Assembly: GCA_043228905.1 (NCBI GenBank)
Contig: JBHGNT010000011.1
Location: 10,168,001 to 10,232,000 of the forward strand
DNA from: Azolla caroliniana
Taxonomy: Eukaryota; Polypodiophyta
Length of the DNA: 64,000 nucleotides
Direction of reading: 5' to 3'
This document shows positions 51,113 through 61,465 of this stretch, one piece after another. Each line of letters starts with the position of its first letter. The stretch's first letter is position 1. The translations under genes and the position numbers were made by a program. Below the pieces are notes generated by a model. It did no database searches. It was not told the DNA's origin and saw only the letters and a list, made by a program, of their open reading frames with translations.

Positions 51113-53351
51113 CACAATCGCAGTGAACAACGACGGGAATGGATGACTAGGCCAATGGACGACCCGGTTACGGAGAGAGCAAGAAGACTTGTTGAACGGC
51201 GAAGGCGGCGAGAGGCTTTCCAGCAAGTGGTAGAAGAAATCCGATCGGATCGATCATTTTCCAAAGTTATCCAGAAAGTAGCGGAGGAGTCGCTCCGTCT
51301 ACAACAAAACGCCTACCCGGACAAAGGAAGCAGCTTAACCAGTCTCTGGGAAGTGGAATCCCTTCTCTAGGCCTTGGCCGGAGGAGACGGCGAATCCGAA
51401 GCATTTTCGGCGCTGGAATCGGATTCGGAACGGGTTATAGCGTCGCAGCAGTAACGACACCCCAGGAGAACTGGAGGACAAGGAGTCGGATACATTACCG
51501 ACACCGGAACCAGAATTGTCAGACCGGGAACCTCCGGCACTAGACTTGGAGCAACCTCCGGAGACGGAAGAGGACAAAGAAAGACCTCCGACACTGAAAG
51601 TCGAGGAGGAGAAGCTGGCAACACCGAAGGAGGAGGAACACAGACCTCCAACACCGACAGAGGACCGACAAAGACCTCCGACTCTGACAGAGGACCAGCA
51701 ACGACCTCCAACGCCGACAGAAGAGCAGGAAAGATCACTGACACCGCCAGCCCATGTCCCAACATTTGACGACGATATGCCGTTCCAGTACCCCAACTAT
51801 AGGGATGACCCGGACGCGGAGGCTCATGTTCACGCTTTTCAGCAAACATGGGAGGCGAACCATGTGTCACAACGGTTAACCGCAGCCGAAGAGGAACGAT
51901 CTAAGATAGCCGAATTCGGCGTGACATTGGAAGGACCGGCCACCAGATGGCACCGGACGTAGGACCCTACCACCATCACCACCTTTGCGGACCTGAAAGC
52001 TAAATTTTTGCACTTCTTTCAGAAGGAGGTGGACCAGAGAGAAATGGTGGGCCTATTTTATACCATCCGGCAGGACCCTAGGGAGACCATTCCGCAATTT
52101 GTCATCCGGTTTCAACGGATGCACAGTCAGCTTACCCGAACACATCTGGAGGAAGAAACACGGGCTATATTCTTAGCCGTGCTTTGGGAACCTCTACGAA
52201 CGATATGCACGGTCATCGACTTTCACACAAGTACCGTCGACCAGGTTAGAGAAATGGAGAAAACAAGCTCTTGGCTAACAATAGGAGCACTCCAATGAGT
52301 GTTACCAACCGATGAGGATCTCCGGTTTCGATAGGCCATTCAATGCACAACATGCCTAAATGCCGGATACTCAGCAGTAGAATGTACCATGCGGTTGCAA
52401 TGTCTACTATGCCATTCCAGGAACCACACAATGGAGCAGTGCGAGTACAATTTATTGAATCGCCAAGCACCACTGGTTCGGCAAATCGAACCACGGAGTA
52501 CTAAGGAGGAGGAAGAAGAATGTTGGAGGCGAGAAGAGCGATACCGACCGGCACAGGATGTCCGGTACATGGAAAACTATGACCAGTATGATAGATATGA
52601 TCGGTACCGGGATTATAATGGACGGTATGAAAGATACAATCAGGACCAATCCCCTGGTTACAACCAATGAAGGGAAGCCTACGACAGACATGATGACAAG
52701 CCCCGTCAAGAGTATCAGAACAAAAAGAAACGCCATTTCAAGAAAAGGGGTCACCTACGGGAACCGGAGAAGGGCGCCTCAAGCAGCCAACCGGATCAAA
52801 GCCCCGCCGTTACCACAGGTCCTCCACCGGGGGTAAGAAACAACGCCGAATCCAACACTACCCGGAAAGCATATTGCTACTATTGCCAACAAGAAGGACA
52901 TTATAGTAATCAATGCCTAGCCAAGAGGTATGATAAACGACCGACGGTGAACATGGTAGTCGCCGAAGTCGTAGACCTACAGCAGGTAACCACAAGATCG
53001 AAGGGTAAGGTGACGGAATGGGAGGCGCAAGAGGCCATCCGCAAGCAGGCAACGCAATGGGTAAAAAAGGCGAATGCGCGAAACATGGCAGAGCTTGCGC
53101 AGCAAAAGGAAAATACCGAAGAGCTCGCCGGCGGCAGTCAGCCCGAAAATGCGACATGGCAGGCATTGCAGGAATGCCAAATCACGCTGCCATTAGGACG
53201 GCTCCTGCAGCTAGTGCCCAGATTCACAGAAGGACTCAAGACAGGCATGACGGCAGGAGAAACACCATCGGCTCCAACATTCTTCTCAAATCTGGAGGAG
53301 GGACATGCGGTAGTAGACACAAATAGTCCGGCGAGTTACACGGAACACTAA
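51113..53351 (+). pseudogene. Gypsy L gag
   Basis: The N-terminal Arg/Glu-rich part is open from about 51113 to TAG at 51368-51370, where element E has CAG. After a frameshift, 51516-51962 opens with Pro/Thr/Glu repeats and leads to the Gag core (FADLKAKFLHFFQKE, MVGLFYTIRQDPRETIPQF), broken by TAG at 51960-51962. A Tyr/Arg/Asp-rich stretch (about 52500-52670) follows. The zinc knuckle CYYCQQEGHYSNQC is at about 52873-52914. A final helical stretch ends at TAA 53349-53351. Confidence 0.82.
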
Positions 53352-53892
53352 TAGATGGAGGATCCGGCGTCAATGTGATTTGCCTCCAAACGTGCAAAAC
53401 TTGGGAATCCAAGAGTGGGAACCATGCCCGTTTTGGCTGCGGATGGCGGATACAAGCTCAGTGTGACCGACCGGCTTGATACGAGATTTGGAAGTAACGA
53501 TCGGCGGCCACGCATTTCGCATTTCGCTACAACTACGGGCACAAGGAGCTTACCCACTATTGTTGGGGCGGCCGTGGTTGAAAACGACGCACATTAAACA
53601 AAACTTGAGGAAGAATATAATCACCTTCCGGCGGGGAAAAGCAAAAGTACGGGTACCGACACAACCACGGACGGGTACCGGGAAGGAATTGACACCCCTA
53701 TACGCCGAATGCGTCAATATGCTGGACGGATTAGCAGACAAAGAGGTAGATCAATACTTGCAGGATAATCCGAAGATCGTACCTCTGTTCGAAATCGACA
53801 TAGCTGAAGCCGTATCACCATACATACTGCCACCGGACGGAGCCGACGAGGAACCAAATAAAGAAGTGATCCGGGAGCTACGACAAGCATAG
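53341..53892 (+). pseudogene. Gypsy L protease
   Basis: Aspartic protease that would process the polyprotein. The active site reads LIDGGSGVNV (Asp-Gly-Gly) near 53350, followed after a frameshift by TIGGHAFRISLQL and LLLGRPWLK. The frame then runs to TAG at 53890-53892. Asp-Gly-Gly in place of Asp-Ser/Thr-Gly also occurs in related plant elements, so it may be original. Confidence 0.78.
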
Positions 53893-54965
53893 GAGGCGCT
53901 AGAAAGAGAAATGGTCGTATCGCAACGGGTTAAAACATCCCAACTAGAGGAGGTAAATCTAGGAACTACGGAAGAGGCGAGACCGGTGCACATCGCCAAG
54001 GAAATGACTCCGGAGTACAAAACGGCAATGATTACACTTCTCAAAGAATTTTGGGACGTGTTTGCCTGGTCTTACGAGGATATGCGAGGGCTCGATCCTC
54101 AGCTATATCAGCATAAGATACATTTGAGCAAAGACGCCAAACTAGTAGCACAATGGCGGTACCGGATGAATCCAAATTACGCCGCCAAAGTCAAGGAGGA
54201 AATCGACAAGTTGCCGAGGGTTGGCTTTATCCGCTCAGTAAAGAAATCTACATGGCTGAGCCCGATAGTAGTCGTACCAAAGAAAAATGGCAAAATTAGA
54301 GTTTGTGTCGACTACCGTAAGCTTAATGTGGCAACGGTAATAGATGCATTCCCACTCCCATTTACGGATGGAGTTTTGGATGTAGTCGCCGGCCATGAGG
54401 TATACAGTTTCTTAGACGGATTCAACGGATACAACCAGATCCGGCTGCACCCCGATGACTAGGAGAAAACGGCTTCCGTCACCGAATGGGGAGTGTTTGT
54501 TGCCGTAGTAATGATGTTCGGACTAAAAATGGCGCCGACAACGTTCCAGAGGATCACCATGGAAATATTTGGAGAATTCATACCGGCATTCATTCAGGTG
54601 TTTCTGGATGACTTCGCCGTCTATAGCCGGGAAGGAGATCACTTTCAGCACCTCCGACTGTGTCTAGAGAAATGTCGGGCTTATCGGCTAAGCTTGAATC
54701 CGGCAAAATGTGTATTCGGAGTGTCAAGCGGGGCGCTATTAGGACACATTGTGAGCAAGGAAGGAATTGTCGTGGACCCGGATAAAGTAAAAGCAATCTT
54801 GGAGGCACTGGCACCAACAACGGCCAAAGCATTAAGCCGTTTCTTAAGCCAAATCCGGTGGCATAGCCGAATGCTCCGGTATCTGGCGGACCTAGCTACA
54901 CCACTGCATGTTGCGGTACACCAAACACCGTTCCAGTGGACCGACACCGAAGACAAGGCATACTG
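53893..54965 (+). pseudogene. Gypsy L reverse transcriptase
   Basis: Two open parts in different frames, 53911-54462 and 54493-55125. Blocks: FIRSVKKSTWLSPIVVVPKK near 54230, VCVDYRKLN near 54303, FLDGFNGYNQI near 54410, then a TAG at 54460-54462 (Asp-Asp-stop-Glu, CAG expected). FGLKMAPTTFQR near 54520 and the catalytic FLDD at 54601-54612 follow, then the thumb to about 54930. Confidence 0.9.
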
Positions 54966-55380
54966 GGCACTCAAAGTACTATTGTCGCAAGCGCCGGTAG
55001 TGCAATCCCCGGATTGGGCTAAGGAGTTTCATGTGTTCATGGATGCGTCCGACATTGCAATCGGAAGTGCGTTGATGCAACTTACGGAGCCAAGGTGGTA
55101 CCAGCCCGTATATTACGCAAGCTGAAAGTTATCCCAAGCCGAATGAAATTATTCCACCACGGAAAGGGAAGCTTTGGGCATGATCTACAACGTGACAAAA
55201 TTCAGACATTATTTGCTGGGAAGGAAATTTTCCTTCCACGTAGATAATTTGACACTCCTCTATTTAGTTTCCAAAGCGTCACTAACCGGTAAGTTGGCAC
55301 GGTGGACGTTGCTGTTGTAGGAATTTGAGTTCGAAATATTCCACCGACCCAGCATATAGCATGCAGTAGCAAACTATTTG
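54966..55380 (+). pseudogene. Gypsy L RNase H
   Basis: HVFMDASDIAIGSALMQ near 55030 carries the first catalytic Asp; STTEREALGMIYNV near 55155 the catalytic Glu; FHVDNLTLLYLV near 55235 the second Asp. Stops: TGA 55123-55125, TGA 55144-55146, TAG 55318-55320, TAG 55357-55359. The last two stand where Gln is expected. Confidence 0.87.
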
Positions 55381-56965
55381 AGCCGGTTAGATTCCGGCGA
55401 GACTGGTGACGGAGTCCCGAATGAGTTTCCGGATGTTGAGCTATTTCGAGTCACCGCGGAAACGACAATAGATGAAACGGTGGCACAAGAAGATAAGTGG
55501 CTAACGAATATGCAACAATTTCTGAGCACCGGATTGCCTCCGGAGGAGATGAACCGGGACGAGAGGAAATGCCTGGCGGTACAAAGCCGACACTTTTGTT
55601 TATTATGGACATGCTATACCACAAAGGCGCGGACGGTATATGGTGATGGGCAGTGCGCAACGACGAGAAGGATATAATACTATGAGAAGCACACTGCGGA
55701 GTCGCCAGACGCCATTACGCCGGAGATGCTACGGCAAGGAAGATATGGCAGAGTGGCCTATGGTGGCCGACAACACTGAAAGATGCGGTCTGGTATGCTA
55801 AAGAATGCGATTATGTCAGCGAATGGGCCAGCCAACCGAACAAGCTAGGATGTCGCACCAGCCGGTGCTGCCGTTAGAACCATTTTAGAAATGGGGGCTA
55901 GGTTTTGTGGGTCCATTCAAACCACCGGCAATGAGAACCGGCAACCGGTATGTGATCATAGCTACGGATTACTGCATGAAATGGGTAGAAGCCAAAGCCT
56001 TGCGCGATAACACCGCGGCGTTGACGGCGAAATTCTTGTATGAATACATCTGGTGCCGGTATGGATGTCCGATAGAGCTAATAAGTGACCAAGGAGGGCA
56101 CTTCCTCGGTCAAGTGGTGGAAAGCTTGACGTCGTTCTATGCCATGGTGCATAAACGGAGCACGTCATACTATCCGCAAGCAAACGGGTTAGCAAAGTCG
56201 CCGAACAAAACGCTACAGAATATCCTTCGGAAAATTGTCAACGAAAACCGGACAGATTGGGATACGAAGTTGCACAGCGCACTCTGGGCTTACCGGACAG
56301 CCTACAAAACAAGCATCCAAACCACACCGTTCCGGCTAGCATTCGGATTGGAGGTCGTCATGCCGATAGAGTTCCAGGTCCCGAGCTTACGGATTCAGAT
56401 TAGGGAACGGTTAAACAAGAAGGAATCGGAGGCAATTCGGTTAGTAGCTCTGTGCGAATTAGAAGAACACCGTTTAGCGAGCATCTTGCACCTGGAATTA
56501 GAACAGCAGCGAAGAAAAGCATTCGTGGATCGGCATCGAAAAGGAAACAAGGAAATGTTTGAAATCGGCAAGCCGGTATTAGTGTTCCAGACCCGGATGG
56601 GCAAGATGCCGGGGAAGCTTAGGTTTCAGTGGACCGGACCATACTAGATTAAGCGCGAGTACAACGGTTCTTACCAGTTAGGGACACTTGCCGGAGAGGT
56701 CCTGGGTAAGTGGGTCAACGATTTTCGACTAAAGCCATACAAGGGACCAATGCCGAGGAACCCATTTGAACAAGGAAAGGCCGATGCTGAACCAGATACC
56801 GGGATACCGGAAACAATAGCAACCCGATTAGCAATTGGCAACAACGAAGCCGGTAAGGGGGACAAAGAGCCGGCACACGGGTTGGATAAGAGGACAACAA
56901 ACTGTCACGAGGCCGACAAGCTTCCTCATTCGGGTAAGGGTCCGATAGGACCGGAGAAGAATTAA
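55381..56965 (+). pseudogene. Gypsy L integrase
   Basis: The zinc-finger region (about 55570-55800) is frame-shifted. The core is open at 55907-56647: TDYCMKWVEAKAL carries the first Asp and LISDQGGHF the second. The third block reads YYPQANGLAKSPNKTL, with Lys where catalytic Glu stands. A stop at 56645-56647 is followed in frame by YNGSYQLGTLAG and a hydrophilic tail to TAA at 56963-56965. No chromodomain. Confidence 0.88.
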
Positions 56966-57380
56966 CCTAACAATTGATTTTTAAAATAAAATAAAATAAA
57001 ATAAAAATCCGAAATGAATCAAAGAAATCATGCAAAGGAGTGGGCTGAATGGACATGCAAACGAGGAGTAAAGAGGTACTTCAAAAAGGCACGAGGGGGC
57101 TATGAATAGGGCATTAAACCGCCGCCACATGGCACATAATGCTATTATAGTACACGACCTGCACACGCGTAGGCTCGAAAAAGGCGCCGAGATGCAGAGA
57201 CAAACCCCCCCACGCATCGAGACCTTCTTCTTTCGCGAACCAACGAGCACAAACGCACACAGGCGCTTGAAGATAATAAGAAGAGAGCCCACGCATAGAG
57301 AACCCCCTCACACAGAGCTTTCTCTCTCTCACTCCCTCCACCGTCAAACCTCGCCAACACTTTCCGACTTCGACGCAGAT
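56966..57380 (+). promoter_or_regulatory. Spacer between gypsy L pol and extra ORF, possible internal promoter/leader
   Basis: 415 bp without a supported frame: an AAAAT microsatellite (56983-57005), then a block of mixed composition. A pyrimidine-rich CTTTCTCTCTCTCACTCCC stretch (57319-57337) precedes the ATG at 57381. Such CT-rich leaders are common at plant transcription starts. A promoter here is inference only; no TATA box was identified. Confidence 0.35.
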
Positions 57381-60163
57381 ATGGACTGCCAGACACTCTC
57401 TGAAGCCGCCAAGAAATGGCTACGGCAGCACAGATTGGAGGGCTTCTTGACAATCATGGAGGCGGCACCACACAAGGAGGCAGACAAGATCATCAAAGAA
57501 ATTGACACAGAGTTGATCACGGAGGAAGCGATCCGTGCACTAACAGGCGTTCTGGAGGAGGGCATCTATACTATTGACAACCCTACCTCCGAACGACTCA
57601 TCAAATACTTCGGCGAGTATTCTCTGGCCAGCAAGGGCTAAAGGACACAGGGCAGAGAAGATATGTTATTCCGAGAAATTGCCCGTGTACTCCATGAGTT
57701 CGACCACGTATACCCTCGACCGCCCGTTATGCCTCAGAACCGAGCAGGCTTGATCATCGCAACATACGAAGGGGTCAAGGTGGATTGGCCGGTGCTGATC
57801 GTCGACGGATTGTGCGCGGCTATTGAAACCGTAAGAGGTAAGGAAGCCAAAGAAGGCCGGAAAATATGGCATGTGGTGGCACAATGGCTCACCCTATTGG
57901 CGCCACTTGTCGAGCCCGTCCAGACCAAGAAGCGGGGAAGAGCAACAGACGGCACCCCGAAAGCTACTTCAAAATGACAACAGTTGTTGGCCACCAAGAT
58001 CACTAAGGGGAAGATAGCCGACACGGAGCAGGCAGCGAAGGAGCGTGCCATCCGGAAGCGGCCGACTAATACGCAGGAGGAGACACCGGCATGGCCCCAG
58101 AAGATCACACTCCGTCGACCGGTGCAGCAAGAAACGGACACCCTGGTGGCAAGAATGAATGCTGGGACTCAGGAGGAGGAAATAGAGGAAGAACCTACGG
58201 AGCACCTCCAGCGGCGGCCGACGACGAGCACCGCAGAATTAGACGGGAAGCGTTCGGACCCACAGAAGGATGGAACTCCTTTACTCCACACTGAGAATCC
58301 CACGTCAAGGGAGGAACCGGTCTCAAAAGCCCCTGCACAACATGCAATACCAGTAATGCAGGTGCCACCTTCCTCAACCGGCCAAGAACAAGCAAAACAA
58401 GAGCAGCCAGCCAAAACACAACCGGAACCTGAACGACAACGTGGTCAGCAGGCAGAGCCGGAATTGCAGCTCGACGCAGTTAGGCGGGACCGACCACTGG
58501 CAAGTGAACCCATCAACCAACCCTCCGTCTAAACGCACAACAGGGCACCGACAACCAATGGCTCCGGTGGATAGGAGAGTAGGTTGCCGTAGTGATACTG
58601 TATGTAGAGGCGGAAGAACGAGCGCAGATGGAACAGTTGCTAGTCACAACCGATGAACTAGAGACGGCCCGGTCAAGGATCCGATGCCTTGAACAAGACT
58701 TGGATCGGGTCACAGAAGACATGGCCAAAATGGCCTTAACCGCAACACAGATCCAAGCATTGGTGACCCAGTGGATGTACAGAATAAAGAAACAACCACG
58801 CCTGTACACACGAATAAGACCCCGGAGACAGAAACTGTCCCGGAGAAAGATGCGGTGCAAGCCCAAGAGCTTGCCAAATTAAGGGACGAACTTGCCGCAC
58901 AAGAAGCACTACGGAGCCGCGAACGAGATTTGAAGAAAGCGGTAGAAGAGGAGTTAAAGAAGACTATTGAAAACCTCCGTCGGGCTGAAGAAAATCTGCG
59001 GAAAGGGCATCAAGCTTACGACCGGCTAAAGGAGGAAAAAGAAAAATTGCTACAGGAGAAGGACAAGCTGCGACGGATGGCGGAAACGGAAATCGAAAGG
59101 CTGAAAGAAGAACTCTGTCAACAAAAGGACCGGGAAGACCACGCTCGTCGGCAAATCAACCAGAGGCTGAAGCAGAAGACAGAGGACTTCGACCACCTGC
59201 ACCGGAACTTTAAGAGCTTGGACATGGAGCATAAGCAACAACAGGAAAGGATGGCCGAGCTCCAGTAGAAGTTGATCGGGCCACGACGGCACTCGCCGAC
59301 GAACGGGCTGAGAATACAAAGCTATTGGAGGAAGAGCGAGGGACCGGATGGCGCTCCACAAGCCGCACCATGAAGAAAAGGAGAGGGCGACAATGGTGTT
59401 ACAGAAGTTGCAAAACACCTATCAAGGTCAATTGTCGCATTATAGGGAGCAGGAGGCGGACACGGTCAAAATCATCAAGCAATTGAAAGAGGAGCGACAA
59501 GCCGCGGAGAACAAATCACAGATGGGAATGGAACGGATCCAATGCATCCTCCGGGCATGGCTAAACAAGACCAAATGCTTGATTGAAGAGAGCTCCGTGC
59601 GATGGTGGACGAAATGGGCACAGAATACGGCTGAACTCCAGTTGCTCAAGGCGGACGCGGAAAACTGGCGGAAGGAAGGTGACGACTGTTACATGCTAAC
59701 ATCGGAGGACTTCACCGCCATAAAGGATGAGCTGATAGAATATTTCACAGCTTTGGCGGATGAGCAATTGGTGCAGGTCCGACAACTCATAGCTCAACTG
59801 GATGCTCAAATCCAGTTTGAGAGCTATGAGCGGTCCCGGCTTAGGGAAGAAAAAGCAAGGCAAGCGGCAACGGTCAACCTTAGTGATGAGGAACCGTCAT
59901 CGGTACAAGGACCAGATGGGGACCAGGCCGGGGTAAGTCAACCAGAGAAAACTCCGACGGAGGAAACAACGAAGGAAACTCCGGTGCCAGAGCAACAATC
60001 AGAGCCGCAGCTAGAGTCGGAGCCACAAACGGAGAAGCAACCCCAGCCACAATCGGAGCAGTCGCAACAACAACATCACCAGCAACCACAACCACAACAG
60101 ATTCTCGTAGAACCACTGGAGACCCTGGAGCAAAGCATCCTGGATATCTTGGACGAAGAGTAA
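57381..60163 (+). pseudogene. Extra ORF of gypsy L: coiled-coil protein, sense strand
   Basis: About 925 codons if lesions are ignored, starting at ATG 57381 (MDCQTLSEAAKKWLRQHRLE). The first part (57381-58532) is one frame with two stops (TAA 57639-57641, TGA 57975-57977). It has a helical globular region to about residue 195 with VDWPVLIVDGLCAAIETV and IWHVVAQWLTLLAPLV, then a Lys/Glu/Pro/Gln-rich stretch. After frame changes near 58540, 58780 and 59270, long heptad-type helices follow (AKLRDELAAQEALRSRERDL, ERLKEELCQQKDRED), then a second helical block (59348-59870). The tail is rich in Gln, Pro and Glu. No signal peptide or membrane helix is visible, so an envelope role is unlikely. The globular region recalls plant transposon-associated helical domains, but I cannot assign a family. 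Confidence 0.75.
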
Positions 60164-60215
60164 GGGGCCGGTGTGGGATTCGACGTACAAGGTACTGTCC
60201 CACGGGCGTGCCATG

Positions 60216-60673
60216 TGTTACCCGCCCGGCAAAGGAGCTAAGGACGCCAAGACTAGGGTGTGAAAAGGGGAATTGTTATTTGGGAATCTGTTGTAATTAC
60301 TAGTCTTAATATATTAATATATGAGAAAATGTGGACGGACGGACCGGAATCGGTATGCTGATCCGAATCCGGACCGATCCCGAATAGGTGCCGGTTGGCA
60401 CCGTTTTGTACTTCGCACCGGTGACCTATATAAAGGCCCGGTTACAATGTAATCATCAACGGAGAGTAATATAAACCTTTTGTTAATCATTGAGTATTGT
60501 TCACCGTTCTGTGCTTATTGTATATCTTACGCGTGTTAATGACGTATTGCTAAGTAACCAATTAAGGTCCAATTGAGCGTTGTGTCGTAAGTTATCTCGC
60601 CGTAACACCCTTTTGTGAAGTGTCTTAAGTGGACACCCTGTGTTAGGCTGTTGTTCGGCCCTAAGGATTAACA
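60216..60673 (+). repeat. 3' LTR of gypsy L
   Basis: 458 bp, paired with 50630-51087, followed by CATGC (60674-60678). No purine tract abuts it. The nearest (GAAGAGTAAGGGG) is about 45 bp upstream at the end of the extra ORF. Confidence 0.95.
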
Positions 60674-60678
60674 CATGC

Positions 60679-61451
60679 AAATGCTACAAATAAGTGCAGA
60701 TTTTGTGTGTTATGGGATACAAGCCGTAAGAGGCCAAGATGGGTGCGTATGAACACACTATGAATGAAAAGACTTTGTTTTAAATTGAAGTGGGAGGCAT
60801 TATTTTGGATGTGGTAAATGGGGTCACTTTATGGAAGAATGTCATCGTCATTGTCCTTCAACTATGGAGGTTCCTAATGAAGGGAATGGTAAGGAAGGAT
60901 TTGGGAGAGATGTTCGTGTGTCAGATATGGTGGTTGTTATGGATGAAAGATAATCTAGAGCAGGCTATAAAGAGGTTTCACTTCAAGGTTTGGGCCCTAA
61001 GAATAAGGGAACTTAATCTATGGATATGGAAAAACAGAATTTGGTGGTTATAGATAAGGGGGAAAAACTGTTGGATAGAACTAGTAATTATGTTGTTGTT
61101 GAAAAGGATTGGCATCATGTTAAGGGCAAATCTAAGAGCAAATCAATGAATATGCAACGTAATAGTTTTCCCACTACTCGTGAGACTACTTGGAAAAGTA
61201 ATTCAGGAACTAGGGAGGGTCCTCGAAAAGGTCCTTGGCTTTAGGGATAAGGGATGCCTTCAATTTGATTCATTGGGACGGGTTGTTAATTCATCGAATT
61301 CTCGAGGTTTCCGTCAAGCGGGAGAACCTAAACAAAAGAGTTCGATAGACAACACTAAGGATGTGGTGCATGAAAATCCATATGCAGCATTGGAACATGC
61401 TTTGACTAATTTCATGACATTGGTTGCTCTAAAGGAGCAAGTGCACCCATA
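60679..61451 (+). pseudogene. LINE M ORF1, C-terminal part
   Basis: Resumes after gypsy L: NATNKCRFCVLWD in the ORF1 frame, then frameshifts. A zinc-knuckle remnant, YFGCGKWGHFMEEC (about 60802-60843), shows CX2CX4HX4C with the first Cys changed to Tyr. The remainder is hydrophilic, with several small frames to a stop near 61450, about 15 bp before ORF2. Confidence 0.75.
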
Positions 61452-61465
61452 ACATTGTTGATTGA

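Larger units (their letters stand above)
50630..60673 (+). mobile_element. Ty3/gypsy retrotransposon L with extra 3' reading region, complete
   Basis: 10,044-bp element with two 458-bp LTRs, gag, protease, RT, RNase H, integrase and a 2.8-kb extra coding region before the 3' LTR. Target duplication CATGC at 50625-50629 and 60674-60678. By eye the LTRs differ at about 13 positions. No chromodomain was seen after integrase. Element E (1-1097) is a second copy. Confidence 0.95.

Noticed and set aside
51335-51870. Minus-strand Ser/Gly/Pro-rich frames opposite gypsy L gag
   Set aside because: Mirror of the Pro/Thr/Glu repeat of Gag on the other strand; the Gag frame has conserved homology with element E.
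57381-60163. Envelope gene making gypsy L a retrovirus-like element
   Set aside because: No signal peptide, transmembrane segment, Cys-rich ectodomain or cleavage site is visible; the protein is hydrophilic and coiled-coil.
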